A stretch of 64,000 nucleotides of DNA from Mycolicibacterium chitae (GTDB lineage Bacteria; Actinomycetota; Actinomycetes; Mycobacteriales; Mycobacteriaceae), in the NCBI RefSeq assembly GCF_900637205.1, contig NZ_LR134355.1:744001-808000 (forward strand), read 5' to 3'. Each line of letters opens with the position of its first letter. The stretch's first letter is position 1. This document shows, piece by piece, positions 1 to 8,782 of this stretch. Under the pieces are notes generated by a model. That model was not told the DNA's origin, made no database searches, and worked only from the letters and a program-made list of their open reading frames with translations. The translations under genes were made by a program, and so were the position numbers.

Positions 1-1
1 G

Positions 2-808
2 GCGCAGCAGTTCGACATCGACGCGATCACCCTGGCCGCGCTGATCGGCACGGCGGTGCCGGGGCTGGGGGTGGGCACCTCGGTGGTGCCGATCAACCCC
101 CGCCACCCGCTGATCGTGGCCTCGGCGGCCCAGACCGCCCAGGCGGCCAGCCACGGGCGCTTCAGCCTGGGCCTCGGGCTGGGGGCACATGAGCTCGAAC
201 GAGAGGCGTTCGGCATCTCGCCGGTCCACACGGTGGACCGGCTGCGCGAACATCTCACGGTGCTGCGCGCGATTCTCGACGACGGCGAGGTGGACTTTCG
301 CGGTCGACACCTCACGGCATCGCCGCGCTGGCCGGTGCGCGTGGCCGGCGGTGCACCGATCCCCATCTACGTGGCCGCCATGGGGCCAAAGGCGTTGCGG
401 GTCACCGGCGAACTCGCCGACGGGACGCTGCCGTACCTGGCCGGCCCGCGCACCGTCGCGGAGTTCATCGTGCCCACCATCACCGAGCCCGCCGCGCAGG
501 CGGGCCGACCCGCGCCGCGGGTGCTCGCCGGGGTGCCGGTGGCCGTCACCGACCGGGTGCAGGAGGCGGGCGACCTCGCCGCGGCCGCCCTGGCGCTCTA
601 CGACAGCATCCCGTCGTACCAGAGGGTGGTCGCCCGGGAGGGGCTGTCGTCGGCCGCCGAGTTGGCCGTCATCGGTTCGGCCGACACCGTGCACCGGCGC
701 CTTTCGGCTTACCGCGACGCCGGGGCCACTGACATCGTGGTCGCCACGCTGCAGCGCGACGACCGGGCGGCGTTAGAGGACCTCTGGCGGGTTGTTGCCG
801 CCTTGTAG
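2..808 (+). CDS. LLM-class F420/flavin-dependent oxidoreductase, 5' end cut by window
   Basis: The frame is open from the first bases of the window, so the N-terminus and its start codon lie upstream; about 268 residues are visible. The fold is that of luciferase-like monooxygenases: a strand with GVGTSVVPINPRHPL, an alpha-helical GRFSLGLGLG segment and a GAPIPIYVAAMGPKAL segment near residue 120 of the visible part. In actinobacteria this branch usually uses coenzyme F420 (resembles the TIGR03564 group), but the substrate is unknown. It converges on the aminotransferase and the two genes overlap by 36 bp at their 3' ends. The GTG at 56 is not taken as the start because conserved sequence continues upstream of it. 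Confidence 0.85.
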   Translation, partial: AQQFDIDAITLAALIGTAVPGLGVGTSVVPINPRHPLIVASAAQTAQAASHGRFSLGLGLGAHELEREAFGISPVHTVDRLREHLTVLRAILDDGEVDFRGRHLTASPRWPVRVAGGAPIPIYVAAMGPKALRVTGELADGTLPYLAGPRTVAEFIVPTITEPAAQAGRPAPRVLAGVPVAVTDRVQEAGDLAAAALALYDSIPSYQRVVAREGLSSAAELAVIGSADTVHRRLSAYRDAGATDIVVATLQRDDRAALEDLWRVVAAL

Positions 809-1966
809 TCCGCGCAGTCGCCGGATGCCCTCGTCGAGGGTGTCCTCGCGTTTGCAGAAGGCGAAGCGCACCAGGTGATTCCAGTCGGCGAAGTGCGGTC
901 CGTCCGGATCGCAGAACGCCGAGAGCGGGATGGCGGCCACCCCGACCTGATGCGGCAGCTGCTGGCAGAATTCGGCGCTGTCGTGGTAACCGAGCGGCCG
1001 CGGATCCGCGCACAGGAAGTACGTCCCCGAACTCGGGTGCACCTCGAAGCCGAGGTCGGTCAGCGCGGCGCTGAGCTTGTCGCGGCGCACCTGCAGCGAA
1101 TCCCGCAGCGCGGTAACCCAGCGGTCCTCGGTGTTCAGCGCGAGCGCCACCGCGGGCTGGAACGGCGCGCCGCCCACATAGCTCAGGTATTGCTTGGCCG
1201 CGCGCAGACCGGCGATCAGAGGCGCTGGCCCGCAAGCCCATCCGATCTTCCAGCCGGTGCAGTTGAACATCTTGGCGGCGCTGGAGATGGTGATGGTGCG
1301 CTCGGCCATGCCGGGGTAGGTGGCCAGCGGCCGGTGCCGGTGGCCGTCGAACACCAGATGTTCGTAGACCTCATCGGTGATCACCAGTAGGTCGTTGTCG
1401 ACGGCGATCCCCGCCACCGCCGACAGTTCGGCGTCGCTGAACACCGTGCCGGTCGGGTTGTGTGGGGTGTTGAGGATCAGCGCCCGGGTGCGCGGGCCGA
1501 CGCTGCGCCGCAGCGCATCCACGTCGAGAGCGAAGCCGCGGCCGTCGGGAACCAGCGGCGCGCTCACCCGGTGACAACCGGCCATCGCGACCACCGGCGC
1601 GTACGAGTCGTAGAACGGCTCGATCATCGCCACCTCGGAACCGGGTTCCACCAGGCCGATGATCGCCGCGGCGATCGCCTCGGTGGCCCCGACCGTCACC
1701 AGGACCTCGGTGTCGGGGTCGTAGTCGATGTCGAAGTGCCGTTTGCGTTGTGCGGCGATCGCCTGCCGCAGTTCGGCAATGCCGGCGCCGGGCGGGTATT
1801 GGTTGACGCCGTCGCGGATCGCGCGCTGGGCGGCTTCGAGCATCGCCGGGGGGCCGTCCTCGTCGGGGAAGCCCTGGCCGAGGTTGACCGCGCCGACGCG
1901 CGCGGCCAGCGCCGACATCTCGGCGAAGATGGTCACCGCGTACGGCTGGAGTCGCTGCACCGTCAT
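773..1966 (-). CDS. dapC: PLP-dependent aminotransferase, DapC-like
   Basis: Class I/II aminotransferase of 397 residues, very similar to Rv0858c, annotated as N-succinyldiaminopimelate aminotransferase of the lysine/diaminopimelate pathway. Visible are NTPHNPTG (about 166-173), TDEVYEH (197-203) and the PLP lysine K232 in SSAAKMF. The family also contains kynurenine and methionine aminotransferases, so the substrate assignment rests on orthology and not on a motif. The ATG at 1966 gives the N-terminus MTVQRLQPYA, matching the known ortholog; an in-frame codon at 2011 would add 15 unlikely residues. It is cytoplasmic. It is convergent with the upstream oxidoreductase and divergent from the TPR gene. 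Confidence 0.9.
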   Translation of the reverse strand: MTVQRLQPYAVTIFAEMSALAARVGAVNLGQGFPDEDGPPAMLEAAQRAIRDGVNQYPPGAGIAELRQAIAAQRKRHFDIDYDPDTEVLVTVGATEAIAAAIIGLVEPGSEVAMIEPFYDSYAPVVAMAGCHRVSAPLVPDGRGFALDVDALRRSVGPRTRALILNTPHNPTGTVFSDAELSAVAGIAVDNDLLVITDEVYEHLVFDGHRHRPLATYPGMAERTITISSAAKMFNCTGWKIGWACGPAPLIAGLRAAKQYLSYVGGAPFQPAVALALNTEDRWVTALRDSLQVRRDKLSAALTDLGFEVHPSSGTYFLCADPRPLGYHDSAEFCQQLPHQVGVAAIPLSAFCDPDGPHFADWNHLVRFAFCKREDTLDEGIRRLRGLQGGNNPPEVL

Positions 1967-2071
1967 ATCTGCCGAGGCTAGACGAGCACCGCCGTCGGAA
2001 TTGCCGCACACCGGCCGCGCACTCAGCCGTTAATGTCCTTCCGAAGGGCCGGCATCGTTTCAGGGGGCTGC

Positions 2072-3142
2072 ATGACGGACACCAGCATCGACGACCTCGA
2101 GGCGCGCTACCTCGCGGCGCGCGACCCCGAGACCGCGATGCGCACCGCGGAAGAGCTGCTGGCGGCGCGCCGCAGCGAACTCGGCGCCACCCACCCGGAC
2201 ACCGTGATGACCGCTGTCGCCGCGGCGACCTGGCGATTTCACGCCGGTGACGTCGCCGCCGCGGTGCAGGAGTTGCGTGCGCTGATACCCACCGCGGCCG
2301 CGGTCCTGGGGGACGACGATCTCGGCACGCTGGGCGCCCGCCACATCGTGGCCTCCTATCCCGACGGCACCGACCCGTCGCCCGCGCAGCGGCTCGCCGG
2401 CTGGCTCGAGCTCTACGCCGACGAACAACGGGTCCTCGGCGCTGAGCACCCCACCACGCTGGCCGCCCGCAACCAGGTGGCTGTGCTGCGGCGCGAACTC
2501 GGCGACCGGATCGGCGCCCGCGACGAATCCGCCGCGGTGGTCGAGGCGCAGCGACGGGTCTTGGGGGAGAGCCATCCGGACACCCTGACCGGCCGCTTCA
2601 CTGCCGCGATGTGCCTCGGGGAGGCCAGCGACGGGGCCGCGGCGCTGGCGGAGATCAAGGCGCTGATCCCGCTGCTGGCCGCGACCTTCGGCCACGACCA
2701 CCAGAACACCCTGGCCGCGCGGCAGACCAGCGCGCTGTGGAGCGCCGAGGACGGCGGCGATCCGCTCGACCGGCTCTCGGAGTGGGAGGTGCTCGTCGAC
2801 GACCTCACCCGCGCGCTGGGGGAGCGCCATCCCCTGACGGTCGCGGCGGACCAGACCCGCGCCGAGCAGCGCGCCCGCTGGGAACCGGACGGAGCCGACG
2901 GCCTGCTGGCCGGCGTCGTCGAGACCAAGCGGGCGCTGGGGCAGGCCCTGCGGGCCGACGGCCCAAACTCCGAGGCCGCCCTGCGCTGCCGCTACGACCT
3001 GACCCAGCGCTTCCTGCGGGGTCTGCGGTTCGACGCGGCTCGGCCCCACGCCGAATCCCTGGTGCGGGACAGCGCAGCGGCGCTCGGCGAGGACCACGAA
3101 CTGACCTCGGCCGCGCGGCGGTTGCTCAGCGAGATGCCCTAG
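2072..3142 (+). CDS. Tetratricopeptide-repeat protein of kinesin-light-chain type
   Basis: A 356-residue soluble protein built of about eight degenerate TPR units. Each contains a variant of LGxxHPxTLxAR (for example LGATHPDT, LGAEHPTT, LGESHPDT, LGERHPLT), the signature of TPR_10/TPR_12 repeats often found beside NB-ARC ATPases or kinases. No other domain, signal peptide or membrane segment is visible, so it is probably a protein-binding scaffold. The ATG at 2072 follows a GGGGG-rich segment; upstream in-frame codons would add non-conserved residues. I do not recall a counterpart between dapC and fadA in M. tuberculosis, so this looks like a lineage-specific gene. Its partner is unknown. Confidence 0.8.
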   Translation: MTDTSIDDLEARYLAARDPETAMRTAEELLAARRSELGATHPDTVMTAVAAATWRFHAGDVAAAVQELRALIPTAAAVLGDDDLGTLGARHIVASYPDGTDPSPAQRLAGWLELYADEQRVLGAEHPTTLAARNQVAVLRRELGDRIGARDESAAVVEAQRRVLGESHPDTLTGRFTAAMCLGEASDGAAALAEIKALIPLLAATFGHDHQNTLAARQTSALWSAEDGGDPLDRLSEWEVLVDDLTRALGERHPLTVAADQTRAEQRARWEPDGADGLLAGVVETKRALGQALRADGPNSEAALRCRYDLTQRFLRGLRFDAARPHAESLVRDSAAALGEDHELTSAARRLLSEMP

Positions 3143-3150
3143 CTACCCAG

Positions 3151-3172
3151 CTCCCAACCAAACGGTTGGGAG
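3151..3172. promoter_or_regulatory. Perfect 9-bp inverted repeat upstream of fadAB, candidate operator
   Basis: Arms CTCCCAACC (3151-3159) and GGTTGGGAG (3164-3172) are separated by AAAC. The repeat lies 9 bp after the TPR stop codon and about 100 bp before fadA. There is no T-tract after it, so an operator for a TetR-type fatty-acid regulator is as likely as a terminator. No cognate regulator gene is adjacent. Confidence 0.45.
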
Positions 3173-3270
3173 GACTGCTAGGCTGGCTTGTCAGGGGACT
3201 CCCCTCCGCTGCGGGCCGCCGGTCTCGGTGACCCGCAGAACCCAACCTGAACAGGACCTGGAGCAACTAC

Positions 3271-4482
3271 ATGTCCGAAGAAGCCTTCATCTACGAGGCC
3301 ATTCGCACACCGCGCGGCAAGCAGCGGGGCGGGGCACTCAACGAAATCAAGCCCATCAGCCTGGTCACCGGCCTGATCGACGAGATGCGGTCGCGCTATC
3401 CGGATCTGGACGAGACGCTGATCAGCGACGTCATCCTCGGCGTGGTCTCCCCGGTGGGGGATCAAGGTGCGGTGCTCGCGCGCACGGCGGTGCTGGCCTC
3501 GGGGATGCCCGAGACCACCGGCGGTGTGCAGCTCAACCGGTTCTGCGCCTCCGGCCTGGAAGCGGTCAACATGGCCGCGCAGAAGGTGCGCTCGGGCTGG
3601 GACGACCTGGTCTACGCCGGCGGCGTGGAGTCGATGAGCCGCGTGCCGATGGGCTCCGACGGTGGGGCCTGGGCCAGTGACCCGGACACCAACTACACCG
3701 TGGGTTTCGTCCCGCAGGGCATCGGTGCGGACCTGATCGCGACCATCGAGGGCTTCTCCCGTGAGGACGTCGACGCCTACGCCGCGCGTTCGCAGGAGCG
3801 TGCCGCCGCAGCGTGGTCGGGTGGCTACTTCGCCAAGTCGGTGGTTCCGGTGCGTGATCAGAACGGTCTGGTCGTGCTGGACAACGACGAGCACATGCGC
3901 CCCGGTTCCACCGTGGAGAGCCTGGGCAAGCTCAAGCCCGCCTTCGACACCGTCGGTGCGATGGGCGGCTTCGACGATGTGGCGCTGCAGAAGTACCACT
4001 ACGTCGAGAAGATCAACCACGTCCACACCGGGGGCAACTCCTCGGGGATCGTCGACGGTGCCGCGCTGGTGCTCATCGGCAGCGAGAAGGCCGGCGCCTC
4101 GCAGGGGCTGACCCCGCGGGCGCGGGTCGTGGCGACCGCGACCAGTGGTGCCGATCCGGTGATCATGTTGACCGGTCCAACCCCGGCCACCCAGAAGGTG
4201 TTGGATCGCGCGGGCCTGACGGTCGATGACATCGATCTGTTCGAGCTCAACGAGGCGTTCGCGTCGGTGGTGTTGAAGTTCCAGAAGGATCTGAACATCC
4301 CCGACGAGAAGCTCAACGTCAACGGTGGCGCCATCGCGATGGGCCACCCGCTGGGCGCCACCGGCGCCATGATCACCGGAACCATGGTCGACGAGCTCGA
4401 GCGTCGCGGCGCTCGGCGTGCGCTGATCACGCTGTGTGTCGGCGGCGGTATGGGTGTGGCCACCATCATCGAGCGCGTCTAG
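3271..4482 (+). CDS. fadA: Acetyl-CoA acyltransferase (thiolase), beta-oxidation
   Basis: A 403-residue thiolase orthologous to Rv0859 FadA, performing the thiolytic last step of beta-oxidation on 3-ketoacyl-CoA. The nucleophile is C92 (NRFCASG); the catalytic base H359 (GHPLGATG) and C389 (LCVGGGMG) are both present, so it should be active. The ATG at 3271 is preceded by GGAG. fadB follows after 19 bp. Together they should form the trifunctional-enzyme complex known for the M. tuberculosis pair (beta subunit here, alpha subunit FadB). Transcription probably starts downstream of the inverted repeat at 3151-3172. Confidence 0.97.
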   Translation: MSEEAFIYEAIRTPRGKQRGGALNEIKPISLVTGLIDEMRSRYPDLDETLISDVILGVVSPVGDQGAVLARTAVLASGMPETTGGVQLNRFCASGLEAVNMAAQKVRSGWDDLVYAGGVESMSRVPMGSDGGAWASDPDTNYTVGFVPQGIGADLIATIEGFSREDVDAYAARSQERAAAAWSGGYFAKSVVPVRDQNGLVVLDNDEHMRPGSTVESLGKLKPAFDTVGAMGGFDDVALQKYHYVEKINHVHTGGNSSGIVDGAALVLIGSEKAGASQGLTPRARVVATATSGADPVIMLTGPTPATQKVLDRAGLTVDDIDLFELNEAFASVVLKFQKDLNIPDEKLNVNGGAIAMGHPLGATGAMITGTMVDELERRGARRALITLCVGGGMGVATIIERV

Positions 4483-4501
4483 AGAACGAGAGCCTGAGAA
4501 A

Positions 4502-6652
4502 ATGACAGTTGAGAACACTATTGCGTGGGACAAGGATGCCGACGGCATCGTCACGTTGACGTTGGATGATCCGACCGGATCGGCCAACGTGATGAACGAG
4601 CACTACAAGGAATCGATGCACAACACCGTGCAACGCCTTGTGGCCGAGAAGGATTCGATCACCGGTGTGGTCATCACCAGCGCGAAGAAGACCTTCTTCG
4701 CCGGCGGCGACCTCAAAGGCATGATGACCGTGGGCCCCGACGACGCGGAAGCGTCGTTCGCCGAGGTCGAGTTCATCAAGGCCGACCTGCGCCAGCTGGA
4801 AACCCTTGGGGTTCCGGTGGTTGCGGCGATCAACGGCGCGGCCCTCGGTGGCGGCCTGGAGATCGCCCTGGCCTGTCATCACCGCATCGCCGCCGACGTG
4901 CGCGGCTCGGTGATCGGCCTGCCCGAGGTCACCCTGGGCCTGCTGCCCGGCGGTGGCGGCGTGGCCCGCACCGTGCGGATGTTCGGCATCCAGAAGGCGT
5001 TCATGGAGGTGCTGAGCCAGGGCACCCGGTTCAACCCGGGCAAGGCCAAGGAGATCGGCCTGGTCGACGAACTCGTCGGCTCGGTGGACGAGTTGGTGCC
5101 GGCCGCCAAGGCCTGGATCAAGGCCAACCCCGAGGCCCACACCCAGCCCTGGGATGCCAAGGGCTACAAGATGCCCGGCGGCACCCCCGCCAGCCCGGCG
5201 CTCGCGGCGATCCTGCCGTCGTTCCCGGCGCTGCTCAAGAAGCAGCTCAAGGGTTCGCCGATGCCGGCACCGCGCGCGATCCTCAACGCCGCGGTCGAGG
5301 GCGCCCAGGTCGACTTCGACACGGCCAGCCGCATCGAGAGCCGCTACTTCACGTCGTTGGTGACCGGCCAGACCGCCAAGAACATGATCCAGGCGTTCTT
5401 CCTGGACCTGCAGGCCATCAACGGCGGCGCGTCGCGCCCCGAGGGCATCGCCAAGCAGGACATCAAGAAGATCGGCGTGCTGGGCGCGGGCATGATGGGC
5501 GCCGGTATCGCCTACGTGTCGGCCAAGGCCGGCTACGACGTTGTGCTCAAGGATGTTTCGCTCGAGGCGGCCCAGAAGGGCAAAGCCTACTCCGAGAAGA
5601 TCGAGGCCAAGGCGCTCAAGCGTGGCAAAACCACCGAGGAACGATCTGCTGCGTTGCTTTCTAAGATCACCCCGACCGCCGATGCCGCGGACCTCAAGGG
5701 TGTGGACTTCGTCATCGAGGCCGTGTTCGAGAACCAGGAACTCAAGCACAAGGTGTTCCAGGAGATCGAGGACATCGTCGAGCCGAACGCGCTGCTGGGG
5801 TCCAACACCTCCACGCTGCCGATCACGGGTCTGGCCACCGGCGTCAAGCGCCAGGAGGACTTCATCGGGATCCACTTCTTCTCCCCCGTCGACAAGATGC
5901 CCCTCGTCGAGATCATCAAGGGCGAGAAGACTTCCGACGAGGCGCTGGCCCGGGTGTTCGACTACACGCTGGCCATCAAGAAGACCCCGATCGTCGTCAA
6001 CGACAGCCGCGGCTTCTTCACCAGCCGCGTCATCGGCACCTTCGTCAACGAGGCGCTGGCCATGCTCGGCGAGGGCGTCAACGCCGCCAGCATCGAGCAA
6101 GCCGGTGCCCAGGCCGGCTACCCGGCCGCGCCGCTGCAGCTGTCCGACGAGCTCAACCTCGAGCTCATGCAGAAGATCGCCACCGAGACCCGCAAGGCGA
6201 CCGAGGCGGCTGGCGGCACCCACGAGGCGCACCCCGCCGAGGCCGTCGTCAACAAGATGATCGAGATCGGTCGTCCGTCGCGGCTCAAGGGTGCGGGCTT
6301 CTACTCCTACGTCGACGGCAAGCGCGTCGGCCTGTGGGAGGGGCTGGCCGAGACGTTCAACTCCGGCAGCTCGGATATCCCGCTGCAGGACATGATCGAC
6401 CGCATGCTGTTCGCCGAGGCCCTCGAGACCCAGAAGTGCCTCGACGAGGGCGTGCTGACCTCGACCGCCGACGCGAACATCGGCTCCATCATGGGCATCG
6501 GCTTCCCGCCGTACACCGGTGGTAGCGCGCAGTTCATCGTCGGCTACCAGGGCGAGCTCGGCGTCGGCAAGGAAGCCTTCGTCGCCCGCGCCAAGCAACT
6601 GGCCGAGCGTTACGGCGAGCGCTTCAACCCGCCGGCGTCGCTGACCAAGTAG
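4502..6652 (+). CDS. fadB: Multifunctional enoyl-CoA hydratase/3-hydroxyacyl-CoA dehydrogenase
   Basis: A 716-residue alpha subunit of the beta-oxidation complex, near the length of Rv0860. The N-terminal crotonase domain (1-200) has the oxyanion segment around NGAALGGGLE with E120 and the second catalytic glutamate E142 (LPEVTLG). The C-terminal part is an NAD-dependent 3-hydroxyacyl-CoA dehydrogenase with the dinucleotide loop GAGMMG at 328-333 and the HFFSPVDKM motif. The start ATG at 4502 gives MTVENTIAW; an upstream in-frame start would overlap fadA and is rejected. It is cotranscribed with fadA and closed by the strong hairpin at 6663-6697. Confidence 0.97.
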   Translation: MTVENTIAWDKDADGIVTLTLDDPTGSANVMNEHYKESMHNTVQRLVAEKDSITGVVITSAKKTFFAGGDLKGMMTVGPDDAEASFAEVEFIKADLRQLETLGVPVVAAINGAALGGGLEIALACHHRIAADVRGSVIGLPEVTLGLLPGGGGVARTVRMFGIQKAFMEVLSQGTRFNPGKAKEIGLVDELVGSVDELVPAAKAWIKANPEAHTQPWDAKGYKMPGGTPASPALAAILPSFPALLKKQLKGSPMPAPRAILNAAVEGAQVDFDTASRIESRYFTSLVTGQTAKNMIQAFFLDLQAINGGASRPEGIAKQDIKKIGVLGAGMMGAGIAYVSAKAGYDVVLKDVSLEAAQKGKAYSEKIEAKALKRGKTTEERSAALLSKITPTADAADLKGVDFVIEAVFENQELKHKVFQEIEDIVEPNALLGSNTSTLPITGLATGVKRQEDFIGIHFFSPVDKMPLVEIIKGEKTSDEALARVFDYTLAIKKTPIVVNDSRGFFTSRVIGTFVNEALAMLGEGVNAASIEQAGAQAGYPAAPLQLSDELNLELMQKIATETRKATEAAGGTHEAHPAEAVVNKMIEIGRPSRLKGAGFYSYVDGKRVGLWEGLAETFNSGSSDIPLQDMIDRMLFAEALETQKCLDEGVLTSTADANIGSIMGIGFPPYTGGSAQFIVGYQGELGVGKEAFVARAKQLAERYGERFNPPASLTK

Positions 6653-6662
6653 CAACAACCGC

Positions 6663-6697
6663 AAGACGCCCCCCGACCGACGGTCGGGGGGCGTCTT
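6663..6697. terminator. Strong hairpin terminator after fadB
   Basis: A perfect 16-bp stem (arms 6663-6678 and 6682-6697) with a GAC loop, ending in TT. It sits between the convergent fadB and PPOX genes and can serve both strands. It is the cleanest terminator-like hairpin in the first 15 kb. Confidence 0.85.
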
Positions 6698-6702
6698 CGT
6701 CG

Positions 6703-7128
6703 CTAGAACCCGCCCAGGTCGGCGGAGAGCCAGTGCTGCGGGCGCATCCAGATCACCACGGATTCCCCGTGTTCGCGGCGCGCCATCTCGAGGTAGGGCG
6801 CCACGGCCTCCGGTGGCAGATAGCGCTCGGTCACCTCGACGAGCATCTCGTCGGTCCCCGGCTCGATGCGGCTGACGGGTCCGTCGACGGCGACGTAGCG
6901 GACGGTGGGCTCGACGCGATCGACCATCAGGGAGAAGTGCCCGGTCGCCTCGATCAGCCGGTGTTTTCGGGAGCCTGCGCCGGTCAACACCCACGGCTCG
7001 GCACCGGGGCGGTACTGGTACCAGACGGGCACCGTCAGGGGCCCGCGCTGATCGCCGGCGGCCACCGACAACGCGGCGACGTGCGGCTCCGACAGGAACT
7101 GTTCGCGTTCTTCTTTGGTGAGAGCCAT
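6703..7128 (-). CDS. Pyridoxamine 5'-phosphate oxidase-family (FDOR/PPOX) protein
   Basis: A 141-residue single split-barrel protein. The pattern MALTKEEREQFL, VAALSV, GPLTVPVWYQY, GAGSRKHRLI and RYVAVDGPV is typical of actinobacterial PPOX-family proteins that bind F420 or FMN. The ATG at 7128 fits the family start. Many members are F420H2-dependent reductases or F420-binding proteins; the cofactor cannot be read from sequence alone. It is divergent from an F420-type LLM oxidoreductase across 67 bp, which hints at a shared promoter region and cofactor. Confidence 0.85.
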   Translation of the reverse strand: MALTKEEREQFLSEPHVAALSVAAGDQRGPLTVPVWYQYRPGAEPWVLTGAGSRKHRLIEATGHFSLMVDRVEPTVRYVAVDGPVSRIEPGTDEMLVEVTERYLPPEAVAPYLEMARREHGESVVIWMRPQHWLSADLGGF

Positions 7129-7195
7129 CACCTCAGGGTAGGTCTGTCGGTGTCGAGGTTCCGAGGTTCGGCGCAGAGGGGTACGGTCATGCTCC

Positions 7196-8188
7196 ATGCG
7201 CTTCGGATTGTTCATCCCGCAGGGCTGGCGACTCGATCTGGTGGGTATTGATCCCGCCGAGCAGTGGGCGGTGATGCGCGAGCTTGCGCAGTACGCCGAC
7301 AACACCCCGGCGTGGGACTCGCTGTGGGTCTACGACCACTTCCACACGGTGCCGACGCCGACTGCGGAGGCCACGCACGAGGCGTGGTCGCTGATGGCGG
7401 CGTATGCGGCGAGCACCTCGCGGATCAAGCTCGGGCAGATGTGTACCGCCATGAGCTACCGCAACCCGGCGTACCTGGCGAAGGTCGCCGCGACCACGGA
7501 CATCATCTCCGGCGGTCGGGTCCAGATGGGGATCGGCGGCGGCTGGTACGAACACGAATGGCGCGCCTACGGATACGGTTTCCCGTCGGCCGGCGTGCGG
7601 TTGGCCCGCCTCGACGAGGGCGTCCAGATCATGCGCGATGCCTGGCGCGACGGTGTGGTCAGCATCGACGGCAAGCACTATCAGGTCGACGGAGCCATCG
7701 TCGAGCCGAAACCGCTGCAGGACAACGGTATTCCGCTGTGGATCGCGGGCGGCGGCGAGAAGGTCACGCTGCGCATCGCCGCGAAGTACGCCCAGTACAC
7801 CAACTTCACCTCCGAACCCGAGGGGTTCGAGCGCAAGTCGCAGATCCTGGCCGACCACTGCGCCGACGTCGGCACCGACTTCGATGCCATCGTCCGCTCG
7901 GCCAACATCAACGCGTTCTTGGGCTCGTCGGACACCGAGGTCAAGGAGCGGATGGCGCGCGTGCACGCCCGGATCAGCGGCCTGACCGGCGATGCCGCGG
8001 CCGACGCGATGATCAACTCGATGAAGGGCCCGCAGTCCGGTAGCGGCACGCCCGCGCAACTCATCGACGCGCTGGGCCGGCTGCGCGACCTCGGCTGCGA
8101 GTACGTGATCTGCTACTTCCCCGAGGCGGCCTACGACCGCTCGGGCGTCGAACTCTTCGAGCGCGAAGTCATCCCCGCCCTCACCTGA
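7196..8188 (+). CDS. LLM-class F420-dependent oxidoreductase
   Basis: A 330-residue luciferase-like TIM-barrel oxidoreductase of the TIGR03560-like group. Visible are MRFGLFIPQGW, WVYDHFHTVPTPT, IKLGQMCTAMSYRNPAYLAK, SGGRVQMGIGGGWYEHEW and PLWIAGGGEKVTLRIAA. In mycobacteria this group is thought to use F420H2. The substrate is unknown. The ATG at 7196 is the natural start. It faces away from the PPOX gene. The 169 bp after it (8189-8357) hold no gene; that stretch probably contains the promoter of the DUF35/thiolase pair, but I could not define boxes with certainty. Confidence 0.88.
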   Translation: MRFGLFIPQGWRLDLVGIDPAEQWAVMRELAQYADNTPAWDSLWVYDHFHTVPTPTAEATHEAWSLMAAYAASTSRIKLGQMCTAMSYRNPAYLAKVAATTDIISGGRVQMGIGGGWYEHEWRAYGYGFPSAGVRLARLDEGVQIMRDAWRDGVVSIDGKHYQVDGAIVEPKPLQDNGIPLWIAGGGEKVTLRIAAKYAQYTNFTSEPEGFERKSQILADHCADVGTDFDAIVRSANINAFLGSSDTEVKERMARVHARISGLTGDAAADAMINSMKGPQSGSGTPAQLIDALGRLRDLGCEYVICYFPEAAYDRSGVELFEREVIPALT

Positions 8189-8357
8189 CCCGGTCCAACC
8201 CCTCAGCGCGAGCGGGCGCGTCCCCGGCCGGCACGCCGTCGGATCCCTGTAGTTTGGGCACCCTCGCGCTTAGGAGAATGGGCTTTCCGCTTTTCGTCAA
8301 CAGTATTGTACGATTCCGAAAGCGCATTATTGGTCACGACTGCGGAGGATCTGGTTC

Positions 8358-8771
8358 ATGCAGAAAGCGCTCGCGCCCGAGATTTCGACCTGGCCTGACG
8401 AGAACCCGCAGCTGATCGGAAGCCAGTGCGGCAACTGCTCGGCCACCGTGTTCCCGGTGCAGGATCACTGCCCGAAGTGCAGCAGCGCCCAGATGTCCGA
8501 GACGCTGCTGCCGCGCCGCGGCACCGTGGTCGCCTGGACCACGCAGGGCTTCCCGCCCGGCGCCCCGTACGCCGGCCCGACGGGCAAGGACTTCGTGCCG
8601 TTCGGGGTGGGCCTCGTCCAGCTGGGCGACGTGATCCGCGTCGAGGGCCGGCTCACCGAGAACGACCCCGCCAAGCTGAAGTTCGGCCAGGAGGTCGAAC
8701 TCACCATGATCCCGTTCACCACCGACGCCGACGGCAATGAAGTCGTCACGTTCGCGTTCCAGCCGGTCTGA
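8358..8771 (+). CDS. Zn-ribbon/OB-fold (DUF35) protein, partner of the thiolase-like gene
   Basis: A 137-residue DUF35 protein. The N-terminal rubredoxin-like zinc ribbon has CxxC at C24/C27 and C38/C41, followed by an OB-fold with RRGTVVAWTTQGFPPGAPY and PFGVGLVQLGD. DUF35 proteins bind acyl-CoA and pair with thiolase-fold partners, as ChsH2(DUF35) does with the retro-aldolase Ltp2 in cholesterol side-chain degradation. The next gene is such a partner, 11 bp downstream, so a complex is likely. No hydratase gene is adjacent, unlike the cholesterol case. Confidence 0.88.
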   Translation: MQKALAPEISTWPDENPQLIGSQCGNCSATVFPVQDHCPKCSSAQMSETLLPRRGTVVAWTTQGFPPGAPYAGPTGKDFVPFGVGLVQLGDVIRVEGRLTENDPAKLKFGQEVELTMIPFTTDADGNEVVTFAFQPV

Positions 8772-8782
8772 GGAGCACTTCG

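Noticed and set aside
4466..6994. Very long open frame on the minus strand opposite fadB
   Set aside because: It mirrors fadB, has no domain, and its open length is explained by high-GC codon bias in the real gene.
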